Below the pieces are notes generated by a model, which saw nothing but the letters and a program-made list of their open reading frames with translations, did no database searches and was not told where the DNA came from. From positions 729,501 to 793,500 of the forward strand of contig JAHQIY010000008.1 in assembly GCA_019054805.1 (NCBI GenBank): 64,000 nt of DNA. The letters run 5' to 3'. Positions within the stretch are counted from its first letter, which is position 1. Every line of letters begins with the position of its first letter. The position numbers and the translations under genes are program-made. The stretch comes from Brachionus manjavacas (Eukaryota; Rotifera; Eurotatoria; Ploima; Brachionidae). Positions 11,401 through 22,500 of this stretch are shown here, in pieces.

Positions 11401-11672
11401 GTGCAGTAGCCACCATCATGAATCCATTTGATGTCAGGAAAGTTAAAGTCACCGGAAACTAAGAGATGCTTAGACGAATCGGCTTTGCACAGGTGGCTCG
11501 CATAACCAATGGACTTACTAATTTCATGACTGATACCACCATCGGCTAGCGGGGGCCTATAGACACATCCGACCAGGATCGTCTCGTCGTTGACTTTAAC
11601 GTAGCACCACACTTGCTCGCTCCTAGTGTTAGACAAGGTCTCATCACTGACTTCAAAGCTCTCCAGGTTTCA
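8485..11672 (-). mobile_element. LINE retrotransposon, family B (CR1/Jockey-like), 5'-truncated, one frameshift
   Basis: The minus-strand frame 11636-10329 holds the C-terminal part of an APE endonuclease (VGCVYRPPLADGG, LLVSGDFNFPDIKW, LDLIVTDDPGR) and the start of RT (LNPTKSPGMDRIHPLVVKKC). A frame change near 10325-10380 leads to 10323-9025, with the rest of [38 protein letters not shown], catalytic FADD and the thumb/C-terminal region up to NEWNALPPPVTES. The endonuclease N-terminus is missing. The 3' UTR of about 540 bp has two A-runs and ends with AGCTACCATAGATGG, a hairpin and CTTGCTGTAGC before an ATT repeat. GC content is clearly higher than the surroundings and only one frame break is seen, so it is the youngest-looking LINE here. 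Confidence 0.93.
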
Positions 11673-11732
11673 ATCTTTTATCAATCAATATTTTAAATAT
11701 AAGTTTTATTTCTAATTTTTTTCTTACCTGCA

Positions 11733-11780
11733 GCATACCCGAATCCCTAAACCAGGGCTCCGCCCCGGACTCCGTTTAAG
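11733..11780. other. GC-rich patch next to the LINE 5' end
   Basis: A patch of about 45 bp (around CCAGGGCTCCGCCCCGG) is far richer in GC than anything nearby and can pair with itself. It lies between the truncated start of the LINE and the right inverted repeat at 11790. Its origin is not recognised. Confidence 0.5.
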
Positions 11781-11789
11781 TTTTAATAA

Positions 11790-11885
11790 AATGATTAAAA
11801 TTACCATTAATCACAAAAAGTACAAAAAGGAGCAGGGCCAAATAAAATAATATTTTGAAAAGGGACAAAAAGGACAGAAAGGAAA
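11790..11885. repeat. Right inverted repeat of the element split by the LINE
   Basis: Reverse complement of the block at 8338-8480, including AATAAAATAATATT and AGGGCCAAAT. See the left repeat for interpretation. Confidence 0.7.
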
Positions 11886-12544
11886 ATGATTTTTTAAAAG
11901 TTTGATCTCATTGGCTATCCATGAATAAATAAGGATTAAAAAATATACATAAAAATTAAATTATTATTTTTTAAAATGTTTGAATTGGAAATTTCAAAAA
12001 TTTTTTTAAATTTTCACGCACTTTTTTTTGAGTGTGAGTAATTCACTAAAAAATTCTCAGAGAATAAATTCAAAATGCTTTTTTATGCTATGAGATGCCT
12101 TTTGTAGACAGCGTTTTTTAAATTATTTCACTTTTATAAAACAAAATTTTAAAAATCAAAAAATAAACTTATAACATGTTTTAATATTTCTTTATAATTT
12201 CAATAAAGTCTCTTTTTTTTAAATCATTATTTTGAAAAAAAAATAGATCACATGTTTTTTTCCATATTGGCATGAACCATTTTAGTTGATAAAGAAAATT
12301 TTGTTTTTGGCATTAAAATACTTTTTTAGAAATGAAAATTAAAATAGAAAAAATTCTCAATTCCTATTCAAAGGATATTTTAAAATAAATGGTTGATTCT
12401 TAAAATTGCAAATGTCATCATGGCTATCTAATGGCAGGTCTGTTTTCTCTTTAAATAAATCATTAGGCAGAATAGTCTTCCAGATTCTTTCTTTTCAAAA
12501 ATAATTAATTCGGATACCAAAAATATTTAAACTGCTAAAAATTA
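11886..12544. other. AT-rich stretch without recognisable features
   Basis: No coding frame, tail or inverted repeat that I can support. Confidence 0.55.
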
Positions 12545-12691
12545 AACAAAAAAGTAAAATACCGTAAACTCGTGTTCACGACTTTAAGAGTTAATTACAT
12601 AGTTTCTATGTTACAACAATTAAAATTTAATTTGCGAGAAAATATTCTGAATATGGGATATTTTCTTTTTTTTTTGAGAGCAAAGACAATT
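12545..12691 (+). repeat. Shortened copy of the arm A foldback sequence
   Basis: From TACCGTAAACTCGTGTTCACGAC onward this matches 2505-2670 in the same (plus) orientation, with about 40 bp missing in the middle. It directly abuts the inner end of arm B, so the relation to SSR3 is opposite to that on arm A. Confidence 0.7.
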
Positions 12692-12973
12692 TTTTGTAAA
12701 GAAATCAAAAAAAATTATTAATAATAATAATTTAAGCAGGAGATCTACCGAGCGAGACTAGATGAAGTTTTGCTATGGCAGCTATCTTACTGTGAAAAAA
12801 AAAACATTTAATATTTTTTGTCTTGATAAAATGTTAAATGCAGTTAACTTCATTCAAATACTAAATTCGATTATTTCATTTGCTAAATTTTTTTTCGATT
12901 TAATAAATTAATGACTAAATTAATTAATAAATTTTATTTAAGTACTACATTAACAAAATAAAAAGATAATAAT

Positions 12974-13667
12974 TTATTTCGATGTTGAGAACAATGCCAA
13001 CAAACCCGAAGCGATTGACATTGATAAAAAATAATTAAAAAGTGGAGAAAAATTCTTGAAGATCACGAATGAAGCTACCAGCAAAATGAACAAGAACAGG
13101 CTGTTGTTGTAAAAAATGGAATAAGTAGTTGATTCGAATTCAGCGATCTCATTTCTCTTCCTCAATGATCTATTTAAAATGGAACATTGTCAAAGAAATT
13201 GTCTTTTTTCTAATCATCTAAACCACTTACCGATCTTCAGTCTTCTTGTCTTTATCGTCTTGAACCACTGATTCCAAATTTTGAAAAATTCTTTTAAATC
13301 AATTAATTTTTGAATATTTTTTTTTGATCCAAGTTTACTTGTGCTTGAGAACAAATTTGACATTTTTGTAAGCCAAACTGATCAAGTAGGATGTGACCAA
13401 AGTTCCAAGTAAAAAATAAATGAAATTGTTTGCAGGTTCCATTTGGTGAATTTTCCAATACAGCCCTTAAATTAAATGAATAGGTTAAAGACTCCTTTTG
13501 AATATTAAATTTTTGGGTTTATTATTACATATGGGCACTGCTGCCACAATGGCAGCGTTTCCGTAGAATAGAGCCGAGGATTTGGTGGATAAATCGCGGC
13601 TGTAATCCTGCAGAAGTTTTTCTTCTTCTTTGCTTAGAGTCTTTGGTTTTGTCGACTTGGCGGACAT
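12974..13667 (-). CDS. SSR3: Translocon-associated protein subunit gamma, copy B
   Basis: Second complete copy of TRAP gamma (ER translocon-associated complex). Exons on the minus strand are 13667-13529, 13465-13339, 13290-13231 and 13169-12974, with the same phases and splice sites as copy A. In the coding parts I noticed only synonymous changes against copy A (for example Leu CTA/CTG, Leu TTA/CTA and Ser AGC/AGT), so both copies look intact and encode the same 173-residue protein as far as I can see. The start was chosen at the ATG for MSAKSTKPK, not the upstream GTG. If the duplication is real, the organism may have a double dose of SSR3 from convergent genes about 11 kb apart. Confidence 0.93.
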
Positions 13668-13904
13668 AGTAGCAATCACGAATAATGTGGTTTTGATGAT
13701 TTTATCTAAGAATTTAGCTAAATTTTTAAATAGAGAAAAAGCTAGGGTTCAACGTCAATTCAAAACATATCCATAAATTTACATTGCCTAATTTTTTCCT
13801 TGAACTTTAAAAAATAACCATAATAGTGACAAAAATTTTGGCTGAAAAATCATTTTTTTCTTTGTAATTCAGTTCAAAAGAACATCAAGATTAAATTTTT
13901 TTTA

Positions 13905-14924
13905 CTAAAATATTGTACTTAAAATTATCTAAATTCAAGTAAGTTTTCTGAAATTTTAATAAATTTTGTTCAAATAAATTTTAAATATCAGTACAGTTAA
14001 TAAACACTAGAAGCACCAAAACGAGTCAAAATGACTTGTTTTAATAGAATCTAATGGATAAAAATGGATGATAATTTATTATTTGGATAAATCTATTCAA
14101 TACTTAATTTTAATTGAGTAAAAATAAAAATTTGGCTAAAAAAAAGTATCTTGCAAAAATTTTATCTTCTACTGAATTCATTCCTTTTTGAACCAATTTT
14201 TCGTCTTTCATGTAAAATACGCAAACTTTAATTTTTGCATTTTTTAAATTTGCTTATCTTCGTTCAAGTATTAGGATTTAAGTCAGTTTTTAAAGATTTG
14301 TATACTTTTTATAAATATTTTATGACTCATCCATTGATTTTGTAGATAAATTCAAAATTTTAATTAAAAAACGAGTCAAAATGACTCTTTTTTGTGCTTC
14401 TAGTAGTATATACTTGATTTTGTACAAAGGAATTATTTTTTTTATTTGAATTTAGTTAATTTAGAAAGTTATTCTTATTTTTATGCTGAAAAAAAAATTA
14501 TGCTCAAATAGCAAAATTTGACTTAGAGTTTAGTGGCCAAAAATCGAAAAAGAGTCATTTTGACTCGTTGGTGCTTCTAGTGTTAAGTACAAACAGTCAT
14601 GTATTGACAATAAAGGAAAAAGTAAATTCTTTTTAACCACAAATTCATGGACATAAAAAGTTAACAAGGAAAATGGTTAAAATCATAGATTTTGACATGA
14701 TCCAAATAAAGCAAAAATGTAAAAAAAAGTTCAAAAAGTTTTTATCTTGAAAGAATTTTTGAAAAAATCAACTAAAGCACATTCAAAAAAGTATCTTAGT
14801 TCATTTATTGTCAATACATGACTGTTTGTTCTTAATTTACTGTACTGATATTTAAAATTTATTTGAACAAAATTTATTAAAATTTAAGATAGCTTACTTG
14901 AATTTCGATAATTTTAAGTACTAT
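13905..14924. repeat. Nested foldback/piggyBac-like cluster, arm B copy
   Basis: Inverted copy of 258-1275: the outer foldback arms, the MITE with ACAAACAGTC ends and the CACTAGAAGCACC element are all present in the same order. All three insertions therefore predate the large inverted duplication. Confidence 0.75.
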
Positions 14925-15015
14925 ATCCTTTTACTGGCCTTAGCGATATAAAGTCCATTTAATCTCCCTTTAAAATGTGTGAGTTTTGTTCTTTTAAATA
15001 CTCGCTTTCTCTAGC

Positions 15016-15145
15016 CTATTTTACACATTTTTGCATTATTAGGACCATGTCAGAATCTTTGGTTTTAACCTTTTTAATTATCCTTGTTAACTTTTTATGC
15101 ACATAATTTTTGGTTAAAAAGAACTTACTTTTTATCTTTATTAGC
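15016..15145 (+). mobile_element. Diverged partial copy of the arm A MITE
   Basis: The region shares ACATTTTTGC, CCTTGTTAACTTTTTATG and TTTTTGGTTAAAAAGAA in order with 460-560 of arm A, with clear divergence. It begins exactly where arm B ends. Its plus orientation matches arm A, not arm B. Confidence 0.6.
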
Positions 15146-15800
15146 AGAGTAGAAAATGTAAATTTGAAGTAAAGATGTCTAAACCATAAATTAAATTTCA
15201 ATTTCAAATTAAATAAATAGTCAATTTCTAATTTTCAATAAAGCATTTTGCCGTAATCATTGTCAATAGGTAAAAAATGTTAAACATTTAAAAATGCTAT
15301 TATGAAAAATTTTTCAAATCAATAAAAATATACATTTTTAAGTCTTTTTTTTTACTAATATAGTCCAAGGATTTCAGAAATTTCAATTTTTTCAATAAAA
15401 TAAAGCTGTCATTTACAAAAAAAAATTTAACTTCGACACTGTAATTATTTAAGGGTAACATTTGAGCTAAATTTTTCAAATTAATATCAATTTTTTTAAA
15501 GTTGAGAATGAAATTTACTCTTCCATTTTTTTTAAATAAAACTTTATTTTTAAACTTTTAAATTTATCTAACAAAAAATAATCAAATCAAATAAAAAAGG
15601 AACATATTTAAAAAAGTATTTATTTACTTTATTTAAACAGAAAATTGAAATTAAAAAAACATTTTTGAAAAAAATTTTGATGAACTAGCCCTGCAAAGCT
15701 TGAATATCCTAGAATCGTTTTTCATAAAAAAACTGATTAAAAGTATAAAAATAATTGAAGAAAATTTTCTTGATTAGAAATATTCATTTGATGATGCTAC
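15146..15800. other. AT-rich stretch without recognisable features
   Basis: No coding signal, tail or repeat that I can support. Confidence 0.5.
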
Positions 15801-15804
15801 TTTT

Positions 15805-15945
15805 CATCCATCAGGGTCAGTGTTTGGTCCACTATTGATCGTTTTGTATATCAATGATCTACTAAAAGGAATAGAGAATATTGTGAAAATGTATGCAGAT
15901 GATACTAAAATATTCTCGCAAACGGTATCTGAAATATTTTAAATT
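15805..15945 (+). mobile_element. LINE reverse transcriptase fragment
   Basis: One frame reads GSVFGPLLIVLYINDL followed by YADDTKIFSQT, the core of a non-LTR reverse transcriptase between motif B and the catalytic aspartates. Nothing recognisable continues on either side. Confidence 0.8.
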
Positions 15946-16553
15946 AGTATTTTTGATCGATTTTTCTTTATTTTCATTTGAACGACTCACTCCTAGGATT
16001 TTATTTAAAGCACAATTGATTATAATTTTTTTGCAAATTTTGTTTAATTTAATTTAATAAAGAATTTACTTTTCAATTTTTTCTTCAAAAAATGAATGAA
16101 GTAATTCTTTTCCAAAAAAAATATAAAAAAGCAAAATGTTTAAAAAATTTAATTTGTTTCAAATTTATTCAATGTTTCGATCATTTGGAATTTAAAAATA
16201 GTCAAAACAGGGTTCCAAATACTTAATTTTCAAAAAGAAAGTTTTCGAAATTAAATTTCAAAAATAAAAATAAATAAAACTTTGTTTTTGCGGAAATAAA
16301 ATAGTTTTTAAAATATCAAATAAACAAAATGAGACATAAATAAGAACCATCATTTGCAACCAATTTGGTGTAGTCATGGAAACACATTTTTTGTGCGACA
16401 AGTTCAAGTTAAAACTAATTCAAATTCTCACATAATTAAAGTTTAAAAAACATATTCAAGATTGATTCCGATTTATTCAGACAGTCCGAATTTTTAACAT
16501 TCAAGTCAAATCTAATAAGTTAAAATTTTAATAAATTTGGCGCAAAAAAAAAG

Positions 16554-19500
16554 ATGAAAGTTTTGGAAACTTGGGTGGAACAGATAACCGATGAGGACAC
16601 AAGGTATACAAAACTAAAATAATAATTTGATTAATCAAAATAATAAAAATAAAATAAAAAAATTTATTTGAAAAAAAAAGCATTAACGATCTGTGTTTTC
16701 GTCCTGATGGCTCTCAGCTGATAGTTGCTGCTGGAAACAAAGTTCTTGTTTTTGATCCATTGGATGGCAAGCTGATCAAAGGCCTTGCCGGCCACAAGGA
16801 AACAGTTTACTGTCTTAGCTACGCAAAGGACGGCAGTTTGTTCGCCTCGGGAGGTGCTGATAAAACTGTCATCATTTGGACAACAGAATTAGAGGGAATC
16901 TTGCGTTTTCAGTGAGTTTATAGCTTGGGCAAAAAAAATTAACTTAGAAAAAAAATTTTTTAGACACAATGAGGCAATTCAAGGATTGGCATTCAATCCG
17001 GTGACAAATGTTCTCGTGACATGTGCCGTGAGTGACTTTGGCCTTTGGTCATCCAAAGAAAAGTATGTGCCTAAAACAAAAGTGTTTTCGCGAATAACGT
17101 GCTGTGCATGGAGCAGTGATGGCCAGTATTTGGCCTTGGGATTTTTTAATGGAACTGTGCAGATACGAGACAAAAATGGTGACGAAAAGTTAAAGATAGA
17201 GAGACCCGATGCAGCCAACAGTCCGGTGTGGTGTGTTGAATGGACCAAGACAAAAAGTTCACAGGACATTTTAGCTGTGGCCGATTGGAGTCAAAAATTA
17301 TCATTTTACCACATAACTGGAAAACAAGTACCAAGATTTTTTCCTTTTTTTTATTTTTTTTAATTAAAATTTAAATAAAGGCTTATAAAGACCGAAAATT
17401 GGGCTATGACGTCACTCAGCTAAGCTGGAATTCAGAAACCGAATACCTGATAGTAACAGGCTCAAACAGACAATGCACAATTTACACCAATGAAGGCGTA
17501 AAGTTAAATACTTTGTGCGAGAAAGACTCGTGGATACTTTGTGCCAAACAAAAGCCAGGCTCGAACTTTTTGGTAGTTGGATCCCAGAGTGGTCACATTA
17601 TAATGTTCCAATTGGTGATTAGCACAGTTCATGGCTTGTTCAAGGAAAAATATGCCTATAGAGAAAGTATGACAGATGTAATCATCCACAATTTGATAAC
17701 AGAAGTCAAAGTGCGCATAAAATGCAAAGATCTGGTTAAAAAATTGGCTGTGTACAAAGACAACTTGGCAATTCAATTGCCAGATAAAGTGGTCATATAC
17801 GAAATAGACTCGAATGATCCAAAGACAATGACTTACAAGGGAAAAAAAAGCATTTCGAAAAAATTCGATTGTAACTTATTTGTGATCACTTCAGAAAATT
17901 TAATCCTGTGCTACGTAAGTAAAAAATTCTACATTTTTTTAAATATTGGGGCTCCAAAAGTGACCCAAAGTTAAAGTTTTTTTTGAAGAATAAATGAGAA
18001 TGGCCTCATCTTAAAGGATTTATTTATTTATTTGTAAATCCGTACCAAGCTAATGCTCCTTCAGAATAAAAATATATAAAAAAAAATAAATAAAATTAAT
18101 AAATAATAAATATTGATATATTTTTATTTATTTATTTAAAAAATTTAAAGCCTCATAGGCAAATTGAAAAAGAAACACAAAAATACAAATTAAATTAAAA
18201 AAAAAAATATGATTTACAAATCGCATTAATTTTCATAAATAATTAATTAATTCATTTAAAATTTAAAATCTTTAAGTCTAGATTACATAAGAGAGTGGTA
18301 AAAAAAGAGAAAAATCTAAATGCTAAAAAAATAAATTTCTTTATAAAAAAAAATTTCAAATCATATATTTACAGTTATACAACTTATTATTTAGAAAAAA
18401 TGAAATGCAAAATTTAATTTTTTTTCTTCTAAACAAATCCCACAAGTTTTTTTTTCTCAAAAGCTACAAGTGAGTTTTATTTTATTAAAATTGAGAAAAT
18501 ACCCTCTTTTTCAACTAATTTATTTGGCTTGAAAATCAAAATTTTGAAAAAGTAAAATCTTCAATTTATTGAGAATTTTCTCTAGTTTATATCTCATTTG
18601 GGGTCAGGGGGTCCCTTGGGACTAGATACAAAAAAATGGTTAAAATTTCGGCTTTGTTTGAAAAAATCTCGAGACTAAATTTTTTTTGGAAGAAAAAAAA
18701 AATTATTTACTAGTAGAGAATTTTTTGGGTTAAATTTTTTGGGGGTGACAAATTTAATTTTTTTAAGATGACAAAAATAACTAAAAGTGGTGACTAATTT
18801 AGTCTATTTTAGCTAACAATAAAAAACTAATTATTCTGACAAAAAAACTAAACGACTGACAAATATATATTTTGAGATGACTATTTAATAATTTTGCACT
18901 GACAAAATTTTATTCATTTTTAATTAATTTTATTTTAGTTCTAATTAAGCTATTTAATTCGACTTGAGTGGAAATCAAAAGTAATGACCCTATGCTTCAC
19001 AAGGAGTGAATAAGGAAAAAAAAGAAGTGCTATTTAGTAATTTAATTCTCTAAGATTGTAAGTAATGAACTTAAATTGTGATGTTTTCTCATAGTTGACT
19101 CTAGATTGATGATGAGATTTGGACAAAACGGTTTGTCATAATCGTCTGGAGCTTCCTTCTGATTTTGGTGCTATAGTTCAAGATTTTGATTTTTTTGTGA
19201 GCTCAAAATCATTAATTTGTTGTAAAAATAATTAATTAGTCAAAAAATTGTTTTTGTCACTCAGATAATTATTTTATCAGTCAATTAATTTATTCGTCAT
19301 CATATGTAGTTTTTTTGTCAGGAGATTTAGTCTTTTTTGTCAGTAAAATTTTTTTTTTTTGTCAGTCCATTAATTGATAGCCGAATATTTTCAATTCTTT
19401 TATTCAAATCCCCCTAAAGATTGACATTCTGGAGTTTTTACATATGGAAATTACTAATTTGAGGTCGAAAATTGAATCCTAAGATAGTGTGGACGTTTTG

Positions 19501-22500
19501 AATTTCCGGAACCTTACGCTTTATTTCGTCATCAATAAATCAAAAACCAGTCGTGTAATTTTTGACACGGCTGGTAATAAAAAGATTATTTTTTTCTAAA
19601 TTAATTTCTTTATTTTTGTATTCATTTTTGGCTAACAATATTTAAATAAAAAAAAAGATAATATTTAAATTTAAATTTAAATTATTGAATAGCTTAATTT
19701 ATTTAAAATTTATCTTTAATAATAAAAATTAATAAATTAATCATAATCTTTATTTCGTAAAAACTTAACTTTTATTCATTTTTTCAATAATAACTTTTTT
19801 TAATTCTGCTTATGAGGCTTAAATTTGAATTTCTAAAATATAATGGTTTAATTTTATGTAAATCATATTTTTATTGCATTTTAAAAAAATTTCAATCCAA
19901 CAAATCATTATTTTTTAAAAATCTTTATAAGCTATTTTATTTTTTTAATTTAATTAAAGTTTAAGTCCCATGGACAAATTGTAATAAAAATTAATAGAAA
20001 ATTAAATATCCATTTTACAATCAAGTAAAAAATTCAGTTTGAAAAAATGATTAAGATTATTCAACATAAAATATTCTATCAAGTAAAAATAGTATTTTAT
20101 CGAGTCGGTTAGTCCGTTGTTGTTACATTCAAGGCACCATTCAATCAAAATAACGCTGAATGCTAAATCATATTCAGTGCAATTTATATGAATCAGATCT
20201 TCTACTTTTGATATCTGTTAAATAAAAGAAGTATTCTCTCTATCAAATATCTTGTAATCTTTCCTTAAGAATTCAAATACGTTTTTACAAAATAGGTTAT
20301 TGAGAATTTGTTTGACAAAGAATATTTTATGCTTATAAAAAATTTGTCTAATTGACTCCAATTTTAGTGCTAGGTTCAAAGGTTTTGTTTTTGTAAATTT
20401 ACTGAGTCCAATAAATCATTTTATTAAAATCAAATCAAATTTTTTTAAACTCTTTTCATTAATAAAGATATTATCTAAATGATACCTAAAGATTGATTGA
20501 GAGAACTGTTTGTATAAGAAAGCTTTAGTTTCTGGCTTCATTAGCTTTGGTTTGCATCCAACATTATTTAGAGAGTAAAAACTCTTTTCAAATTTTTTCA
20601 TCTTATTTCCATGAAATCATTTATTGATTTTTGATTTCCAATAGGTAGGCCTAGATAAATCAAACTTTGTACTTTTGGAATTGTAGAACCATTTAATTTA
20701 AAATCTGTTTTATTTAGAGGCATTAAATTCGATTTTCCAATCCTTTGCATATTCTTCACAGGTTGGTTAAATTTTGATGTGTTTTTCCGATGGTGATAGT
20801 AGGATTATATCATCGCAGTATGATAGAATGGATAAGTTTATCTCACCAATTTTTGAACCAACTTTCAAATCAGTGCATACCGATAATATTTGATCGATGA
20901 AAAAATTAAATAAGTATGTAGATAATATTCCTCCTTGTGTGAATCCTTCTGTTATTGGAAAAGAATTACTTTTTTCTTCACCAACTTTGATGACCACTTT
21001 AGAAATTTCATAATATCTGTATAATATTCTCCACAAATAATTATTCATTTTTCCGATTAGTTTGTAGAAAAGCCCAGCACGCCAAAGTTTATCAAATGCT
21101 TTACTGGCATCAAGACTTATTAGATTTAAACGAGATCTTCCTTGGCAATAATAATTGACTACTTCGTTTGCTAAAAAATAGTAATGTTTACATGAGTTCT
21201 TTTTTTGTATCCAGATTGATTGCTATTAATGCTATCAAAAACATTCGTCTTGGCCAAAATAAGTGACTCAAGAATGTTTGCTAAACATGTAGACACCGTG
21301 ATAGGTCTCCAATCTGAAGGATCATTTGAAAAACCCTTTTTTGGAATAGGTTTTAATAAGGAAATATTGAAATTCTTTGGGAGATAACCAATTTTAATGG
21401 AATAATTAAAGAACCATTAAAGCAGAATAAGAAGCTTTGTTGATGATCCATATATAAGCTAATAAGTACATAAAGGAGTTTTCATTTGAATATTTCAGTT
21501 TTAAACCAGTCCAAAATAATCAATTATTGGCATTTTTATTTTCAATTTACATTGAAATTTAAAATTTATCTAATTCAATAAAAATAATCAAAATTAATCA
21601 TTTTATTTTTCAAAATTAACAATTACATTTCTTGCTAAATTCTTAAAATTTAAAAAAAAAAGATTGAATAAAAGCAATGTTCATCGAAATTAAAAATTTA
21701 AAAAATCAAATTTTTCTTTAATAATTATTCATTAAAAAATTAATTTTCTTATTTTAGATAAGAAGTGTATTCTTTAAAAAAAATTTTTTTTTGTAAATTC
21801 TAATTTTAGTTTCTCAGAAAAAAGATCATATAACAAATGTGTATTTAATTTAAATCAATAATTAAGATTCCCAACAAATGTTCCCATTAATGAAAAATTT
21901 AGTTCAAAATAACTATTTTAATGAGTGAATATGATGGTTACACAGGATCATTATCTTCTAATCTACTAAACTAAATATTCAATTGAAGAAAAACAGAATA
22001 GTTTTTTAATTAATTGAATTCTTTTAGATATTTTTTTGTTGACTTAATATTTTAAATGATAAGTTAAATTAAATAAAATAAATAGTTGACTACATAGCGA
22101 CAATTTAGCCTAAATTAAAAAAATTACTAAAATTAAAAATAAAACACAAATAATAAAATTTAAATTTTTAAATTCTAGAATTTATTGTTTTTAGACTTGG
22201 ATCAGAAAGATTCAATTTAATTTTAGGAATTTATATTTTTATTTTTCATTATTTTGAAGATTTTTTTTTTTTCAAAAACAAATTTTTGAAAATTAATTTA
22301 TTTTTGTTTGTTTAAATAAAAAATAATTGCTTATTTAAAACTAAATTGTAATAATTATAATAATTAATATTTTAAAAATCTTTGATAAAAAATTAATTTT
22401 TTTCTTATTTTTAAAAACGCTATTAAAATTAACTTATTTTTTAAAGAGGAAAAATATTAGAAATATCGTTTTTTTGCAATAATATCTTTACCAAGGAAAA

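Larger units (their letters stand above)
12692..15016 (-). repeat. Arm B of the inverted duplication carrying SSR3
   Basis: Reverse complement of 162-2494. The outer boundary is sharp: after CTCGCTTTCTCTAGCCT at about 15016 the match stops and a diverged copy of the small MITE from arm A begins. The nested foldback cluster occupies 13905-14924. Confidence 0.93.

Noticed and set aside
15016-15207. 63-codon minus ORF at the edge of arm B
   Set aside because: Low-complexity lysine- and phenylalanine-rich translation that overlaps a diverged MITE copy.
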